This document shows positions 23,769 through 32,068 of a stretch of DNA of 44,316 bases, one piece after another. The stretch's first letter is position 1. The number at the start of each line of letters is the position of its first letter. Location: NCBI GenBank assembly GCA_028287065.1, contig JAQBQJ010000378.1, forward strand, positions 1 through 44,316, given 5' to 3'. The DNA comes from Labilithrix sp. (GTDB taxonomy: Bacteria; Myxococcota_A; Polyangia; Polyangiales; Polyangiaceae). Below the pieces are notes generated by a model. The model was not told the origin of the DNA. It worked only from the letters and a program-made list of their open reading frames with translations, and searched no databases. A program made the position numbers and the translations under genes.

Positions 23769-24661
23769 TGGCCCGCGCCAGGCGCGCGGCGAGATTTCGC
23801 TCCGTCTTCGCCCTCGCGATTCTCTGCTTGGCGACGCGCGCCGAGGCCGACGACGAGGTCGAGTGGCACGAGGACTGGCCGCGCTTCCGCTGGACCGAGG
23901 GCGTCGCGACGGCGGGGTTCCTTGCCGCATCGTATGTCGAAGAACGTTACCTGCCCGGGCCTTCGTCGCCGAACTGGAGCGGCGGCATACTCCTCGACAA
24001 CCAGATCCGCGGCGTCCTTCGCGGCCGCTCGTTCCATGTCCAGACCGTCGCGACGAAGTACGCGGACGTCGGGTTCGCCACGCTCACGCTCTTTCCATAC
24101 TTCGACATCGCGCTCGTGCTCGGAGTGCATCGCAATCTCGACGTCGCAGCGCAGATGCTCCTCATCGACGCCCAGTCTCTCAGCTTCACGAGCAGCTTCA
24201 CGCTCTTCACAAAGTGGCTCGTCGGCCGCCAGCGTCCGTACGCGCGCGACTGCATGCCGGGCGGCACCGTCGGAGTCCACGCGTGCGGCACGACGTACGA
24301 CAACATCGGCTTCTTCAGCGGCCACACCTCGGCGACGTTCACCGGCGCGGCGCTCACGTGCGTGCACCACAAGCACCTGCCGCTCTACGGCGGCGGGCTT
24401 CCCGACACCTGGGCGTGCATCTGGGCGATGACGGGCGCGTCGGCGACAGCCGTGCTGCGCATCGTCTCGGACGATCATTACGCCTCCGACGTGATCGTCG
24501 CCGCCGGCGTTGGATTCCTCTCCGGCTACGTGTTGCCCTCGCTCCTGCACTACGGCTTCGGCCGAAAGACGCCGCCACCCCGACCCGGCTCGATGTACAT
24601 GGTGCCCACGCTGCTTCCCGTCGAGGGCGGGCTCGGCGTCGGGCTCGCAGGATCGATGTGA
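23768..24661 (+). CDS. PAP2-family phosphatase, exported
   Basis: The 297-aa protein has a signal peptide (residues about 1-27) and the three phosphatase motifs of the PAP2/acid-phosphatase superfamily: K149-x6-R156-P157 (KWLVGRQRP), S184-G185-H186 (FFSGHTSATF) and R231-x5-H237-x3-D241 (RIVSDDHYASD). Hydrophobic segments between them suggest a membrane-embedded lipid-phosphate phosphatase with the active site on the periplasmic face. The start overlaps the stop of the Cys-rich lipoprotein gene by one base, so the two are coupled. The equivalent Cys-rich domain at 15541-17460 is fused to a different phosphatase fold. The gene ends 10 bp before the convergent TolC-like gene. Confidence 0.93.
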   Translation: MARARRAARFRSVFALAILCLATRAEADDEVEWHEDWPRFRWTEGVATAGFLAASYVEERYLPGPSSPNWSGGILLDNQIRGVLRGRSFHVQTVATKYADVGFATLTLFPYFDIALVLGVHRNLDVAAQMLLIDAQSLSFTSSFTLFTKWLVGRQRPYARDCMPGGTVGVHACGTTYDNIGFFSGHTSATFTGAALTCVHHKHLPLYGGGLPDTWACIWAMTGASATAVLRIVSDDHYASDVIVAAGVGFLSGYVLPSLLHYGFGRKTPPPRPGSMYMVPTLLPVEGGLGVGLAGSM

Positions 24662-24671
24662 TCGGCCGCGC

Positions 24672-26015
24672 CTACTGCGCCGCCAGCTTCTCCGCGGTCG
24701 TCCCCATCGCCCGCTTCAACGCCGCTCGCGCCACCAGCTGGTCGTACAGCGCGGTCTGCATCTGGCCGCGTGATTGCGTCAGCAGGCCCTCGGCGTCGAT
24801 GACGTCGAACGACGTCGCTGCGCTCGCTTCGTAGCGCTTCTTCACCAGGCGGAAGTTCTCCTCCGCCGACGCGACCGACGCCTGCGCCACGACCATCGCC
24901 TCCGAGGCCGCGCTCAGCTCGAGGAACGCGCGGCGCACCTCGAGGCGGACCTGGTCCGAGATCCGCGTTCGCGCGAGCGTCGCCTGGTGGGCACGCGTCT
25001 TCGCCTCCGAGATGGCACTCGTGTTCGTGCCCCAGTCCCACACGTCCCACGATGCCTGCGCGCCGACGTACGCCGAGTTCGTTTGCACGAACTGCGAGCC
25101 CTCGTTGTGGATGTACGCGCCGACCACGTTCACCTGCGGCGCGAGCCTCAGCCACGCGACCTTCACCTCTCTGTTCGCCTGGTCGATCCGCTTGTCGACC
25201 TCGACGAGCTCGATGCGCTGCGCCTCCGCCGTCTTCTGCGCCTGATCGACCGTCACGGCTTCGCGCGACACGGAGCCCGTCTCCGGCGCGATGGGCTGCG
25301 GCTCGATCGACACGTCCGGAAGGCCGACGAGCACCGCGAGCCGTGCTTGCTCGAACAACACCCGCGCGCGCGCCTGGATCAGGCGCTGCTCCGCGTTCGC
25401 GACGGCGAGCTGCGCGCGGAGGACGTCGTCCTGGCTCACGACGCCGTTGTTGTGGAACGAGTTCGACTGCTTGAGCTGCGCCTGCAGCTGCTCGACCGAC
25501 GCCGCCGCGACCTCGACGAGCCGCTGTCCCTGCACGATGTGGTAGTAGCTCTCGACGACCCGGAACGCCGTGTCGCGGCGCGCCACCTCGCGCCGGATGT
25601 TCGCGATGTCGACGCCGAGGTTCCGCACCTTCAGCGCATCGACGATCGCGAAGAGCCCCGTGACCGGCTGGCTCGCCGACACCGTCACGTTCCACTCGAA
25701 CTGGTCGCGCACGGGGAAGGACTCGGCGCCGAACGGGATCTTGTAGGGCGAGTTCCACTCGTGCGCATACCCGTCGACGCGCACCGAGGGGCCGATGCGC
25801 CCGCGCGCGCCGGAGCGCTGAGCCTCGCTCACCGCGACCTCGTCCGCGGCGGACTGGACCTCGACGTTGTTCTTGAGCGCGAGCTCGACGCACTCGTCGA
25901 GGCGCATCCGGCGGGCGCTTGGATTGGCCTGCGCGTGGGCGGAAGACTCGGCCGAAGCCAGGGAAAAGACGGCGAGAAGTGCGGCTGCAACGCGGGGGAT
26001 CGTTCGACTGCGCAT
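24672..26015 (-). CDS. TolC-like outer-membrane efflux protein
   Basis: The 447-aa protein starts at ATG 26015, giving the signal peptide MRSRTIPRVAAALLAVFSLA; an upstream start at 26057 would prepend a tail with no signal features. Two outer-membrane-efflux-protein repeats follow: RRMRLDECVELALKNNVEVQ and SFHNNGVVSQDDVLRAQLAV in the first, and RISDQVRLEVRRAFLELSAA with LVKKRYEASAATSFDVIDAE in the second. Both have long coiled-coil stretches. As a trimer it would form the outer-membrane channel of the MFS/EmrA-like system coded divergently at 26066-29516. The promoter region is shared with the TetR gene and contains a palindrome. Confidence 0.93.
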   Translation of the reverse strand: MRSRTIPRVAAALLAVFSLASAESSAHAQANPSARRMRLDECVELALKNNVEVQSAADEVAVSEAQRSGARGRIGPSVRVDGYAHEWNSPYKIPFGAESFPVRDQFEWNVTVSASQPVTGLFAIVDALKVRNLGVDIANIRREVARRDTAFRVVESYYHIVQGQRLVEVAAASVEQLQAQLKQSNSFHNNGVVSQDDVLRAQLAVANAEQRLIQARARVLFEQARLAVLVGLPDVSIEPQPIAPETGSVSREAVTVDQAQKTAEAQRIELVEVDKRIDQANREVKVAWLRLAPQVNVVGAYIHNEGSQFVQTNSAYVGAQASWDVWDWGTNTSAISEAKTRAHQATLARTRISDQVRLEVRRAFLELSAASEAMVVAQASVASAEENFRLVKKRYEASAATSFDVIDAEGLLTQSRGQMQTALYDQLVARAALKRAMGTTAEKLAAQ

Positions 26016-26040
26016 GGAATCTGGTAGACAGTATACACAG

Positions 26041-26058
26041 GATGAATCAATATTCATC
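26041..26058. promoter_or_regulatory. Palindromic operator in the tolC-tetR promoter region
   Basis: GATGAAT (26041-26047) and ATTCATC (26052-26058) are perfect 7-bp arms around a CAAT spacer. A TATACT -10-like box reading towards the tolC-like gene lies at 26030-26035. A TetR dimer at this site could repress both divergent transcripts. The palindrome overlaps the ATG at 26042, which favours the internal ATG 26066 as the TetR start. Confidence 0.65.
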
Positions 26059-26065
26059 TTGCAAC

Positions 26066-26659
26066 ATGTCGGCTCATTCGCTGCGCGCGAGATTCAAGGA
26101 GACCGTCACCGGCGCGATCCTCGATGCCGCCGAAGAGCTCGCGGCCGAGGTCGGCGTTCCGGGCACGAATCTCCAGGCGGTCGCGAAGCGAGCGGGCGTC
26201 GCGGTCGGGACGATCTACAACCACTTCGAAGATCGCAACGAGCTGTTCGTCGAATTGTTCACGCGCCGGCGCGAGGGGCTCCTCGCCGCCGTCGACAGCG
26301 CGACGAAGGGTGCGTCGCGCAGCGGCTTCGATACGCAGCTCGAGGCGTTCGTGCACGCCGTGCTCTCGTACTTCGATACCAGGCGTACGTTCCTGCGCCT
26401 CGCGCTCGACGGGCAGACGCCGAAGCCGAAGGCGGGAAGCGCCTCCAACGCGATGGAGCAGCTCGCGCTCCGCGCCCAGCGCATCGTGAAGCAGGGCGTG
26501 AAGGAGAAACGTCTCCGCGCGGAAGCCGCTGGTCTCGCGCCGTACTTCCTGACGTCCGCGATCAAGGCGATCCTCATGACCCGCGCCGATTCAGCGGCGC
26601 CGCTCGCCGGGGAGACCGCCCGCGTCATCGACCTCTTCCTGAACGGGTCGGCACGATGA
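26066..26659 (+). CDS. TetR-family repressor of the efflux operon
   Basis: The 197-aa protein (ATG 26066; ATG 26042 would add eight residues) has the TetR helix-turn-helix in AILDAAEELAAEVG and NLQAVAKRAGVAVGTIYNHF followed by EDRNELF. The C-terminal part is a helical ligand-binding and dimer domain (about residues 70-197). It is divergent from the TolC-like gene and overlaps the MFS gene by four bases (ATGA), so it is the natural local repressor. The palindrome at 26041-26058 is its most likely operator. The ligand is unknown but is expected to be a substrate of the pump. Confidence 0.93.
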   Translation: MSAHSLRARFKETVTGAILDAAEELAAEVGVPGTNLQAVAKRAGVAVGTIYNHFEDRNELFVELFTRRREGLLAAVDSATKGASRSGFDTQLEAFVHAVLSYFDTRRTFLRLALDGQTPKPKAGSASNAMEQLALRAQRIVKQGVKEKRLRAEAAGLAPYFLTSAIKAILMTRADSAAPLAGETARVIDLFLNGSAR

Positions 26660-28275
26660 GCGCGGCATCGCCCACGTTCGACGCGCAGGCCCTGGCGGCA
26701 CCGGCGCCGGTCAACAAATGGCTGGTCACTGTCTCGATCGCCTTCGGCTCGCTCATGGCGTCGATCGACTCGTCGATCGTCAACGTCGCGCTGCCGCAGA
26801 TCCGCGGCGCCGTCGGCGCGACCATCGAGGAGATCACGTGGGTCTCGACGGCGTACATCATCGCGACCGTCCTCGTGATGCCGCTCACGGGCTTTCTCGG
26901 CACGTTCTTCGGTCAGAAGCGCGTGTACCTCGCGAGCCTCGTCCTCTTCGTGCTCGGCTCGGCGCTCTGCGGCCTCGCGCACTCCCTGCCGACCCTCGTC
27001 TTCTTCCGCGCGCTACAGGGCTTCGGCGCCGGTGCGCTCCAACCTACGCAGCAGGCGATCCTGCGCCAGACGTTCCCGCCGAAGGAGCAGGGCATGGCGA
27101 TGGCGATGTTCGCCATGGTCATCATGGTCGGTCCGGCCGTCGGTCCCACGCTCGGCGGATACATCGTCGACAACTACAGCTGGCAGTGGATCTTCTACAT
27201 CAACGTCCCGATCGGCGTGGTCGGCACGTTCATGACCTGGCGTTACGTCATCGAGCCGCCGGACGTCCTTCGCGCGAACCGCGAGCGCGCCGCAGCGCAG
27301 CGCAAGCACCTCGACATCGCTGGAATCGTGCTCATGTGCATCGGTGTCTCGACGCTGCAGTACGTGCTCGAGGAAGGCCCACGCGACGACTGGTTCGACT
27401 CGCCCGTCATCACCGGGCTATCGGCGCTCGCCGCCGTGTCGCTCGGCGCGTTCATCATCCGCGAGCTCACCGCCGTGGCGCCGGTCGTCAACCTGCGCCT
27501 CTTCCGCGACAAGACGTTCGCGTCCGGAACGGCGATCGGCGGCGTCATGTTCGCGATGCTCATGGGCAGCATGTTCCTCCTGCCGGTCTTCATGCAGGAG
27601 CTCCTCGGCTTCGACGCCACGCAGTCCGGCACGACGCTCATGCCGCGCACGCTCGCGATGATGGTCGTCACGCCCATCATCGGCCGTCTCTACAACCACG
27701 TACCGCCGGCGATCACCGTCGCGATCGGCGGGCTCTTCTTCGCGCTCGGCTCGTACCAGCTCAGTCACATCACGCTGATGAGCTCGTCCGCCGACATCGT
27801 CGTCCCGTTGCTCGTCACGGGCGTCGGCTTCGCGTGTCTCTTCATCCCGCTCACCACCGCCGCGCTCACGTTCATTCCGCGTCCCGAGCTCGCCGATGCC
27901 GCCGGCCTCAACTCGTTCGTGCGTCAGATCGGCGGCTCGTTCGGCCTCACGATCTTCGCGACGATGCTCTCCAACTACGGCAAGCGCGCGACCGCGTCGG
28001 TGGGCTGGCACGTGTCGAGCCTCCGCCCGGAGGTCGTCGCCCGCGCCGATGCGATGGCCAAGAGCTTCCAGGCCCACGGCATGAGCGCGATCGACGCGAA
28101 GCAGACGGCGCTGCGCGCGCTCGCGGGCCAGGTCGCTCGGGAGGGCACGGTCCTCGCGTTCGAGAAGACGTTTCTCCTCCAGGGGATCATCTTCCTCGCG
28201 GTGCTTCCTCTCCTCTTCTTCCTTCGCGTCGGCAGCGGTCCCAAGGCCGAGCACATCGAAATGACTATGGAGTGA
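26656..28275 (+). CDS. DHA2-family drug:H+ antiporter (EmrB/QacA type)
   Basis: The 539-aa protein has about 14 membrane helices with the motifs of the 14-TMS DHA2 group: DSSIVNVALPQI (motif D1) in the first helix, GFLGTFFGQKRVYLASL (motif A), RALQGFGAGALQPTQQAILR (motif B) and GPAVGPTLGGYIVD with WQWIFYINVPIG (motif C region). It would use the proton gradient to pump hydrophobic compounds from the inner membrane through an EmrA-like adaptor and a TolC-like channel, both coded here. The start overlaps tetR by four bases, and the adaptor starts two bases after its stop. Confidence 0.95.
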   Translation: MSAASPTFDAQALAAPAPVNKWLVTVSIAFGSLMASIDSSIVNVALPQIRGAVGATIEEITWVSTAYIIATVLVMPLTGFLGTFFGQKRVYLASLVLFVLGSALCGLAHSLPTLVFFRALQGFGAGALQPTQQAILRQTFPPKEQGMAMAMFAMVIMVGPAVGPTLGGYIVDNYSWQWIFYINVPIGVVGTFMTWRYVIEPPDVLRANRERAAAQRKHLDIAGIVLMCIGVSTLQYVLEEGPRDDWFDSPVITGLSALAAVSLGAFIIRELTAVAPVVNLRLFRDKTFASGTAIGGVMFAMLMGSMFLLPVFMQELLGFDATQSGTTLMPRTLAMMVVTPIIGRLYNHVPPAITVAIGGLFFALGSYQLSHITLMSSSADIVVPLLVTGVGFACLFIPLTTAALTFIPRPELADAAGLNSFVRQIGGSFGLTIFATMLSNYGKRATASVGWHVSSLRPEVVARADAMAKSFQAHGMSAIDAKQTALRALAGQVAREGTVLAFEKTFLLQGIIFLAVLPLLFFLRVGSGPKAEHIEMTME

Positions 28276-28277
28276 GC

Positions 28278-29516
28278 ATGGCAACGGCAGACGCAACGAT
28301 GGAACGTGCAACCAACGCGGGGACGGCCAACGCCGTTGCGCCCGCCGCCAGGAAGAAGAACGCCGCTCGGCCGTACATCATCTTCGGCGTGATCGTCGTG
28401 CTCGCAGCCGCGGGGTACCTGCTCTTCCAGATGCTCACGAAGGGCAAGGAGAGCACCGACAACGCGCAGGTCGGCGCCGACATGGTGCCGATCGCCGCGC
28501 GTGTCGGCGGCATGCTCGTCGCCGTGCCGGTCACGGACAATCAAGCCGTGAAGAAGGGTGATCTGCTCGCGCAGATCGATCCGAGCGACTACGAGAACAA
28601 GGTCAAGCAAGCCGAGGCCGAGCTGAGCGCCGCGCAGGCGCAGGCCGCCGCCGCGGACGCGCAGATGAAGATCGTGGCCGCCAGCTCGAAGGGCGGACTG
28701 TCGACGGCGCGCGCGCAGCTCTCCGGCTCGACGGTGTCCGTTGCCGGTGCGGACGCGCAGGTCGCCGCGGCCGAGGCGATGGTCGCGAAGGCTCGCGCGG
28801 ATGCCGAAAAGGCCGAGAACGATCTCCGTCGCGCGCAGTCGCTCCGCAAGGACGACGCGATCCCGCAGGCGCAGGTCGACAACCTCACTTCGCAGGCCGC
28901 GGCGATGCGCGCCGCCGTCGCGCAGGCCCAGGCGAACCTCGCGGCAGCACAGGAAGCGAAGAACAGCGCGCGCACGCGCATCGCGGAGGCCGCGGGCCGC
29001 GTCGAGCAGAGCGCCCCCGTCGACGCGCAGGTGGCGGTCGCGAAGGCGAACGCGGATCTCGCGGCCGCTCGCGCCGCCGCCGCCGAGGTCGCGCTCGCGC
29101 AGGCGAAGCTGAACCTCTCGTACACGAAGGTCGTCGCTCCGCAGGACGGCCATCTCTCGAAGCTCGGCGTCCACGCCGGCCAGCTGGTCCAACCTTCGCA
29201 GACGATCACCAACGTGCTGCCCGACACGACGTACGTCGTCGCGAACTTCAAGGAGACGCAGGTCGGCGACATGAAGGTCGGCCAGACGGCCGAGGTCTCG
29301 GTCGACGCATTCCCCGGGCGGACCTTCCACGCGAAGGTGGAGAGCATCTCGTACGGCACCGGCGCCCAGTTCTCGATGCTGCCGCCCGACAACGCGTCCG
29401 GAAACTTCGTGAAGGTCGTGCAACGCGTTCCCGTGAAGCTCGTCTGGACCGATTTGCCGCCGGATGTGCATCCCGAGGCCGGACTCTCGGCCGACGTGAC
29501 GGTGAGGCTGAAGTGA
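28278..29516 (+). CDS. EmrA/HlyD-family membrane-fusion protein
   Basis: The 412-aa protein has a short cytoplasmic N-terminus, one membrane helix (about residues 33-51, [19 protein letters not shown]), a biotinyl-lipoyl-like half ([20 protein letters not shown] and [20 protein letters not shown]), a long Ala/Gln-rich coiled-coil hairpin (about 105-270), the second lipoyl half ([20 protein letters not shown]) and a beta-barrel region ([20 protein letters not shown]). It bridges the DHA2 pump and the TolC-like channel. Its last codons overlap the next gene (GTGA), which is unusual because that gene is a nucleotide-kinase-like protein. Confidence 0.94.
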   Translation: MATADATMERATNAGTANAVAPAARKKNAARPYIIFGVIVVLAAAGYLLFQMLTKGKESTDNAQVGADMVPIAARVGGMLVAVPVTDNQAVKKGDLLAQIDPSDYENKVKQAEAELSAAQAQAAAADAQMKIVAASSKGGLSTARAQLSGSTVSVAGADAQVAAAEAMVAKARADAEKAENDLRRAQSLRKDDAIPQAQVDNLTSQAAAMRAAVAQAQANLAAAQEAKNSARTRIAEAAGRVEQSAPVDAQVAVAKANADLAAARAAAAEVALAQAKLNLSYTKVVAPQDGHLSKLGVHAGQLVQPSQTITNVLPDTTYVVANFKETQVGDMKVGQTAEVSVDAFPGRTFHAKVESISYGTGAQFSMLPPDNASGNFVKVVQRVPVKLVWTDLPPDVHPEAGLSADVTVRLK

Positions 29517-30145
29517 CTGGGCCCGCGAAGCTCGAGGTCGTCACCATCGCGCGCCAGTTCGGCGCTGGCGGCAGCGACCTCGCGCTCGCGCTCGGAGAGA
29601 CGCTGGGCTGGCCCGTCCTCGACCGAGAGATCATCCATACGGCCGCGGAGCGCCTCCACGCGGACGAGGCGCGCGCCGCGAGCGTCGACGAGTACGTCAC
29701 GGGCGCACTCCAGAAGCTCGCGAAGGGCTTCGCGCTCTCCGTTCCGGAGTATGCGATCGAGCCCGCGTACGAGCTCGATCCCGACGACGTCGCGCGCGTC
29801 ACGCATCAGGTCGTCCTCACGGCCGCGAAGAGCGCGCCGCTCGTCGTCGTGGGTCACGGCGTGCAGTGCCTCCTCGCGTCGCAGCCGAACGTGCTGCACG
29901 TGCGCGTCGTCGCACCGGTCGAAAAGCGCGTCGCGTGCATCGCCACGCGCCTGAAGATGGACACTGCGACCGCGACCTCGGAGGTGCATCGGCGCGACGC
30001 GCAACGGGCGCGCTACCTGCGGCATCACTTCGGTGCAGACAACAACGATCCCACGCTCTACGACGTGCAATTCAACACCGCCCATCTCTCCGTCGCCGAG
30101 GTCGCGAGCGCCATCGCGCAGATCGTGCGCGGCCGGACAGGCTGA
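29513..30145 (+). CDS. Cytidylate-kinase-like P-loop protein
   Basis: The 210-aa protein matches the cytidylate-kinase-like family: [20 protein letters not shown] is the family's P-loop form, then [37 protein letters not shown] leads to a core strand, [18 protein letters not shown] carries the lid-type Arg, and [20 protein letters not shown] is the conserved RDxxRxxYxxxxy segment. Members of this family are poorly characterised and not all are nucleotide kinases. The GTG start overlaps the EmrA-like stop by four bases, so it is part of the efflux operon. No membrane segment is present. It may modify or sense a nucleotide-like pump substrate, which is only a guess. Confidence 0.85.
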   Translation: MTGPAKLEVVTIARQFGAGGSDLALALGETLGWPVLDREIIHTAAERLHADEARAASVDEYVTGALQKLAKGFALSVPEYAIEPAYELDPDDVARVTHQVVLTAAKSAPLVVVGHGVQCLLASQPNVLHVRVVAPVEKRVACIATRLKMDTATATSEVHRRDAQRARYLRHHFGADNNDPTLYDVQFNTAHLSVAEVASAIAQIVRGRTG

Positions 30146-30159
30146 TCGGTCCCCTGCCG

Positions 30160-31143
30160 ATGGTCCCGCTCTCGATCCTCGATCTCGTCCCGGTCGTGCA
30201 GGGCTCGACGCCGCGCGAGGCGTTGCATCGGAGCCTCGACCTCGCGCAGCACGTGGAACGCCTCGGGTACGACCGATACTGGGTCGCGGAGCACCACAAC
30301 ATGGCGGGCATCGCGAGCGCCGCGACCGCGGTCGTCATCGGCTACCTCGCGGGCGGAACGAAGACGATCCGCGTGGGCGCCGGCGGCATCATGCTGCCCA
30401 ACCACGCGCCGCTCGTGATCGCCGAGCAGTTCGGGACGCTCGAGTCACTCTATCCCGGCCGCATCGACCTCGGGCTCGGCCGCGCGCCGGGCACCGATCA
30501 GATCGCCGTACGCGCGATGCGACGCGACCCGAACGCGTCCGACGATTTCCCGCGCGACGTGCAGGAGCTGCAGGCGCTGTTCCGGCCGGTCCGCGAAGGA
30601 CAGCGCATCCAGGCGGTGCCGGGCGCAGGTCTGCGTGTACCTTTGTGGATCCTCGGTTCGAGCTTGTTCGGCGCGCAGCTCGCGGCGCTGCTCGGCCTGC
30701 CGTACGCGTTCGCCTCGCATTTCGCGCCCGCGGCGATGGACGACGCGCTCGCCGTGTACCGCGAGAAGTTCGAGCCTTCGGAGCAGCTCGAGCGACCGTA
30801 TGCGATGGCCGGCGTGAACGTCATCGCCGCCGACACGGATGCCGAGGCGCGGCGCCTGTTCACGACGCTGCAGCAGGCGTTCACCGATCTGCATCGAGGC
30901 ACGCGCGGCCTGCAGAAGCCGCCGATCGACGACATCGACGCGTACTGGACGCCCGCGGAGAAGCACGCGGCGTCGGCGATGCTCACGCACTCGATCGTGG
31001 GCTCGCCGAAGACGGTTCGCGAGGGGCTCGAGCGCTTCGCCGCGCGCACCAAGGCCGACGAGCTGATGGTGGTGACGACCGTGTTCGACCACGAGGCGCG
31101 AAAGCGCTCGTACGAGCTCGTGGCCGAGCTGTTTCGATCGTAG
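30160..31143 (+). CDS. Luciferase-like (LLM class) flavin monooxygenase
   Basis: The 327-aa protein belongs to the bacterial-luciferase-like group: [20 protein letters not shown] at the start, [20 protein letters not shown] (the typical WxxEHH motif), [35 protein letters not shown] and [15 protein letters not shown]. This is the pattern of the YvbT/MsnO8 type that uses reduced flavin (FMNH2) from a separate reductase. No reductase lies nearby. It follows the kinase-like gene by 14 bp and ends the efflux operon, so it could oxidise compounds handled by the pump. It converges with the PEGA-like gene; the 44-bp gap holds no strong terminator. Confidence 0.93.
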   Translation: MVPLSILDLVPVVQGSTPREALHRSLDLAQHVERLGYDRYWVAEHHNMAGIASAATAVVIGYLAGGTKTIRVGAGGIMLPNHAPLVIAEQFGTLESLYPGRIDLGLGRAPGTDQIAVRAMRRDPNASDDFPRDVQELQALFRPVREGQRIQAVPGAGLRVPLWILGSSLFGAQLAALLGLPYAFASHFAPAAMDDALAVYREKFEPSEQLERPYAMAGVNVIAADTDAEARRLFTTLQQAFTDLHRGTRGLQKPPIDDIDAYWTPAEKHAASAMLTHSIVGSPKTVREGLERFAARTKADELMVVTTVFDHEARKRSYELVAELFRS

Positions 31144-31187
31144 ACGGGCGGTTCGTTCCTCCAAGATCGCGCGCGCCGTGGCTCGCG

Positions 31188-32051
31188 CTAGAACCGCACG
31201 CGCAGGTCGAGCGGTACCGCGCGTCCGCCCGCGCGCGCGGTGGATTGCGCGCCATCGCGCGCGAGCCAGAGCCACGTCGCGGCTGCGAGCGACACCACGC
31301 CAACGCCCAGCGCGACGTCGGCGAGCGCGAACCGCGTACGCACGGAATCGACGTCGGACTGCGCGCACGTCCTGCGGATCGCGCACGGATCATCCTCGAG
31401 CGCGCGGAGATCGCTCTTCGCCGAGAGGCCGAGGTACGCGAAGCTGCCGAGCGCGACGACGCCCACGGCGCCGAGGACGATGGGCAGCACCGGCACCGCT
31501 GCGGACGGCTGCGTCGCCGGCGCAGCTGCGCCCGAAGCCGGCGGCGCGGGCGTGCTCGCTCCGATCGGATCCATCGTGACCGGCAAGACGCGGTTCTTCT
31601 CGGTCGTTCGCGCGAGCACGCTCACGCGCTGCTCGCGATACCTCGGTCCCGCCGTGAACGTGAAGACGTGCGAGCCCACGTCGACGTTGACGGGCTTGCC
31701 GTCGAGCCGCTCGACGAGGAGCTCGCCGTCCACCAGCACACGCACCTCGCTCATGTCCGCGCCGCGCTCGTCGCGGACGGCGAACACGAAGCTCGGCTGC
31801 AGCTGATCGAGCTCGGTGAGTGACGTCACGCAGTCGCGACGCACGATCGCCGGGCACGACTCGGCCACGCAGGCGAGGAACGACTTTCGTGCGTCGCGAT
31901 AGCGGCCCTCGCTCCGCAGCGCCGTGGCGCGATCGGACGACGAGAGGCACTCTTGCACGGTCGGATCGGCGGCGTGCGAAGGCGATGCCGCCACCGCGAT
32001 CCACGCCGGTGCACCGAGCAACACGCAGGCCCACCTCGTGAGAGGACGCAT
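31188..32051 (-). CDS. PEGA-like exported protein with C-terminal membrane helices
   Basis: ATG 32051 gives a signal peptide (MRPLTRWACVLLGAPAWIAV to AHA near residue 27). The 287-aa protein then has a Cys-containing helical region (QECLSSSDRATALRSEGRYR, FLACVAESCPAIVRRDCV), a PEGA-like beta region (VRVLVDGELLVERLDGKPVN and VDVGSHVFTFTAGP), a Pro/Ala linker and two hydrophobic helices (VLPIVLGAVGVVALGSFAYL and LGVGVVSLAAATWLWLA). This layout is common in Polyangiales next to Ser/Thr kinase genes. It starts 17 bp after the kinase stop and is probably the last gene of that operon. Its role is unknown. Confidence 0.85.
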   Translation of the reverse strand: MRPLTRWACVLLGAPAWIAVAASPSHAADPTVQECLSSSDRATALRSEGRYRDARKSFLACVAESCPAIVRRDCVTSLTELDQLQPSFVFAVRDERGADMSEVRVLVDGELLVERLDGKPVNVDVGSHVFTFTAGPRYREQRVSVLARTTEKNRVLPVTMDPIGASTPAPPASGAAAPATQPSAAVPVLPIVLGAVGVVALGSFAYLGLSAKSDLRALEDDPCAIRRTCAQSDVDSVRTRFALADVALGVGVVSLAAATWLWLARDGAQSTARAGGRAVPLDLRVRF

Positions 32052-32068
32052 TCGACGGCGCGAGCGTA

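Noticed and set aside
28589-30085. A 498-aa minus-strand frame opposite the EmrA-like and kinase-like genes
   Set aside because: Low-complexity Ala/Ser composition mirrors the coiled coil on the plus strand; the plus-strand genes have clear families.
29513-31143. Part of a biosynthetic gene cluster, suggested by the kinase-like, monooxygenase and efflux genes together
   Set aside because: No core synthase (PKS, NRPS, terpene, RiPP) is present in the window, so the link is only to the efflux operon.
31148-31197. Possible two-way terminator between the LLM and PEGA-like genes
   Set aside because: Only 7-bp arms (GCGGTTC and GAACCGC) with a 36-base loop that overlaps the coding end; too weak to call.
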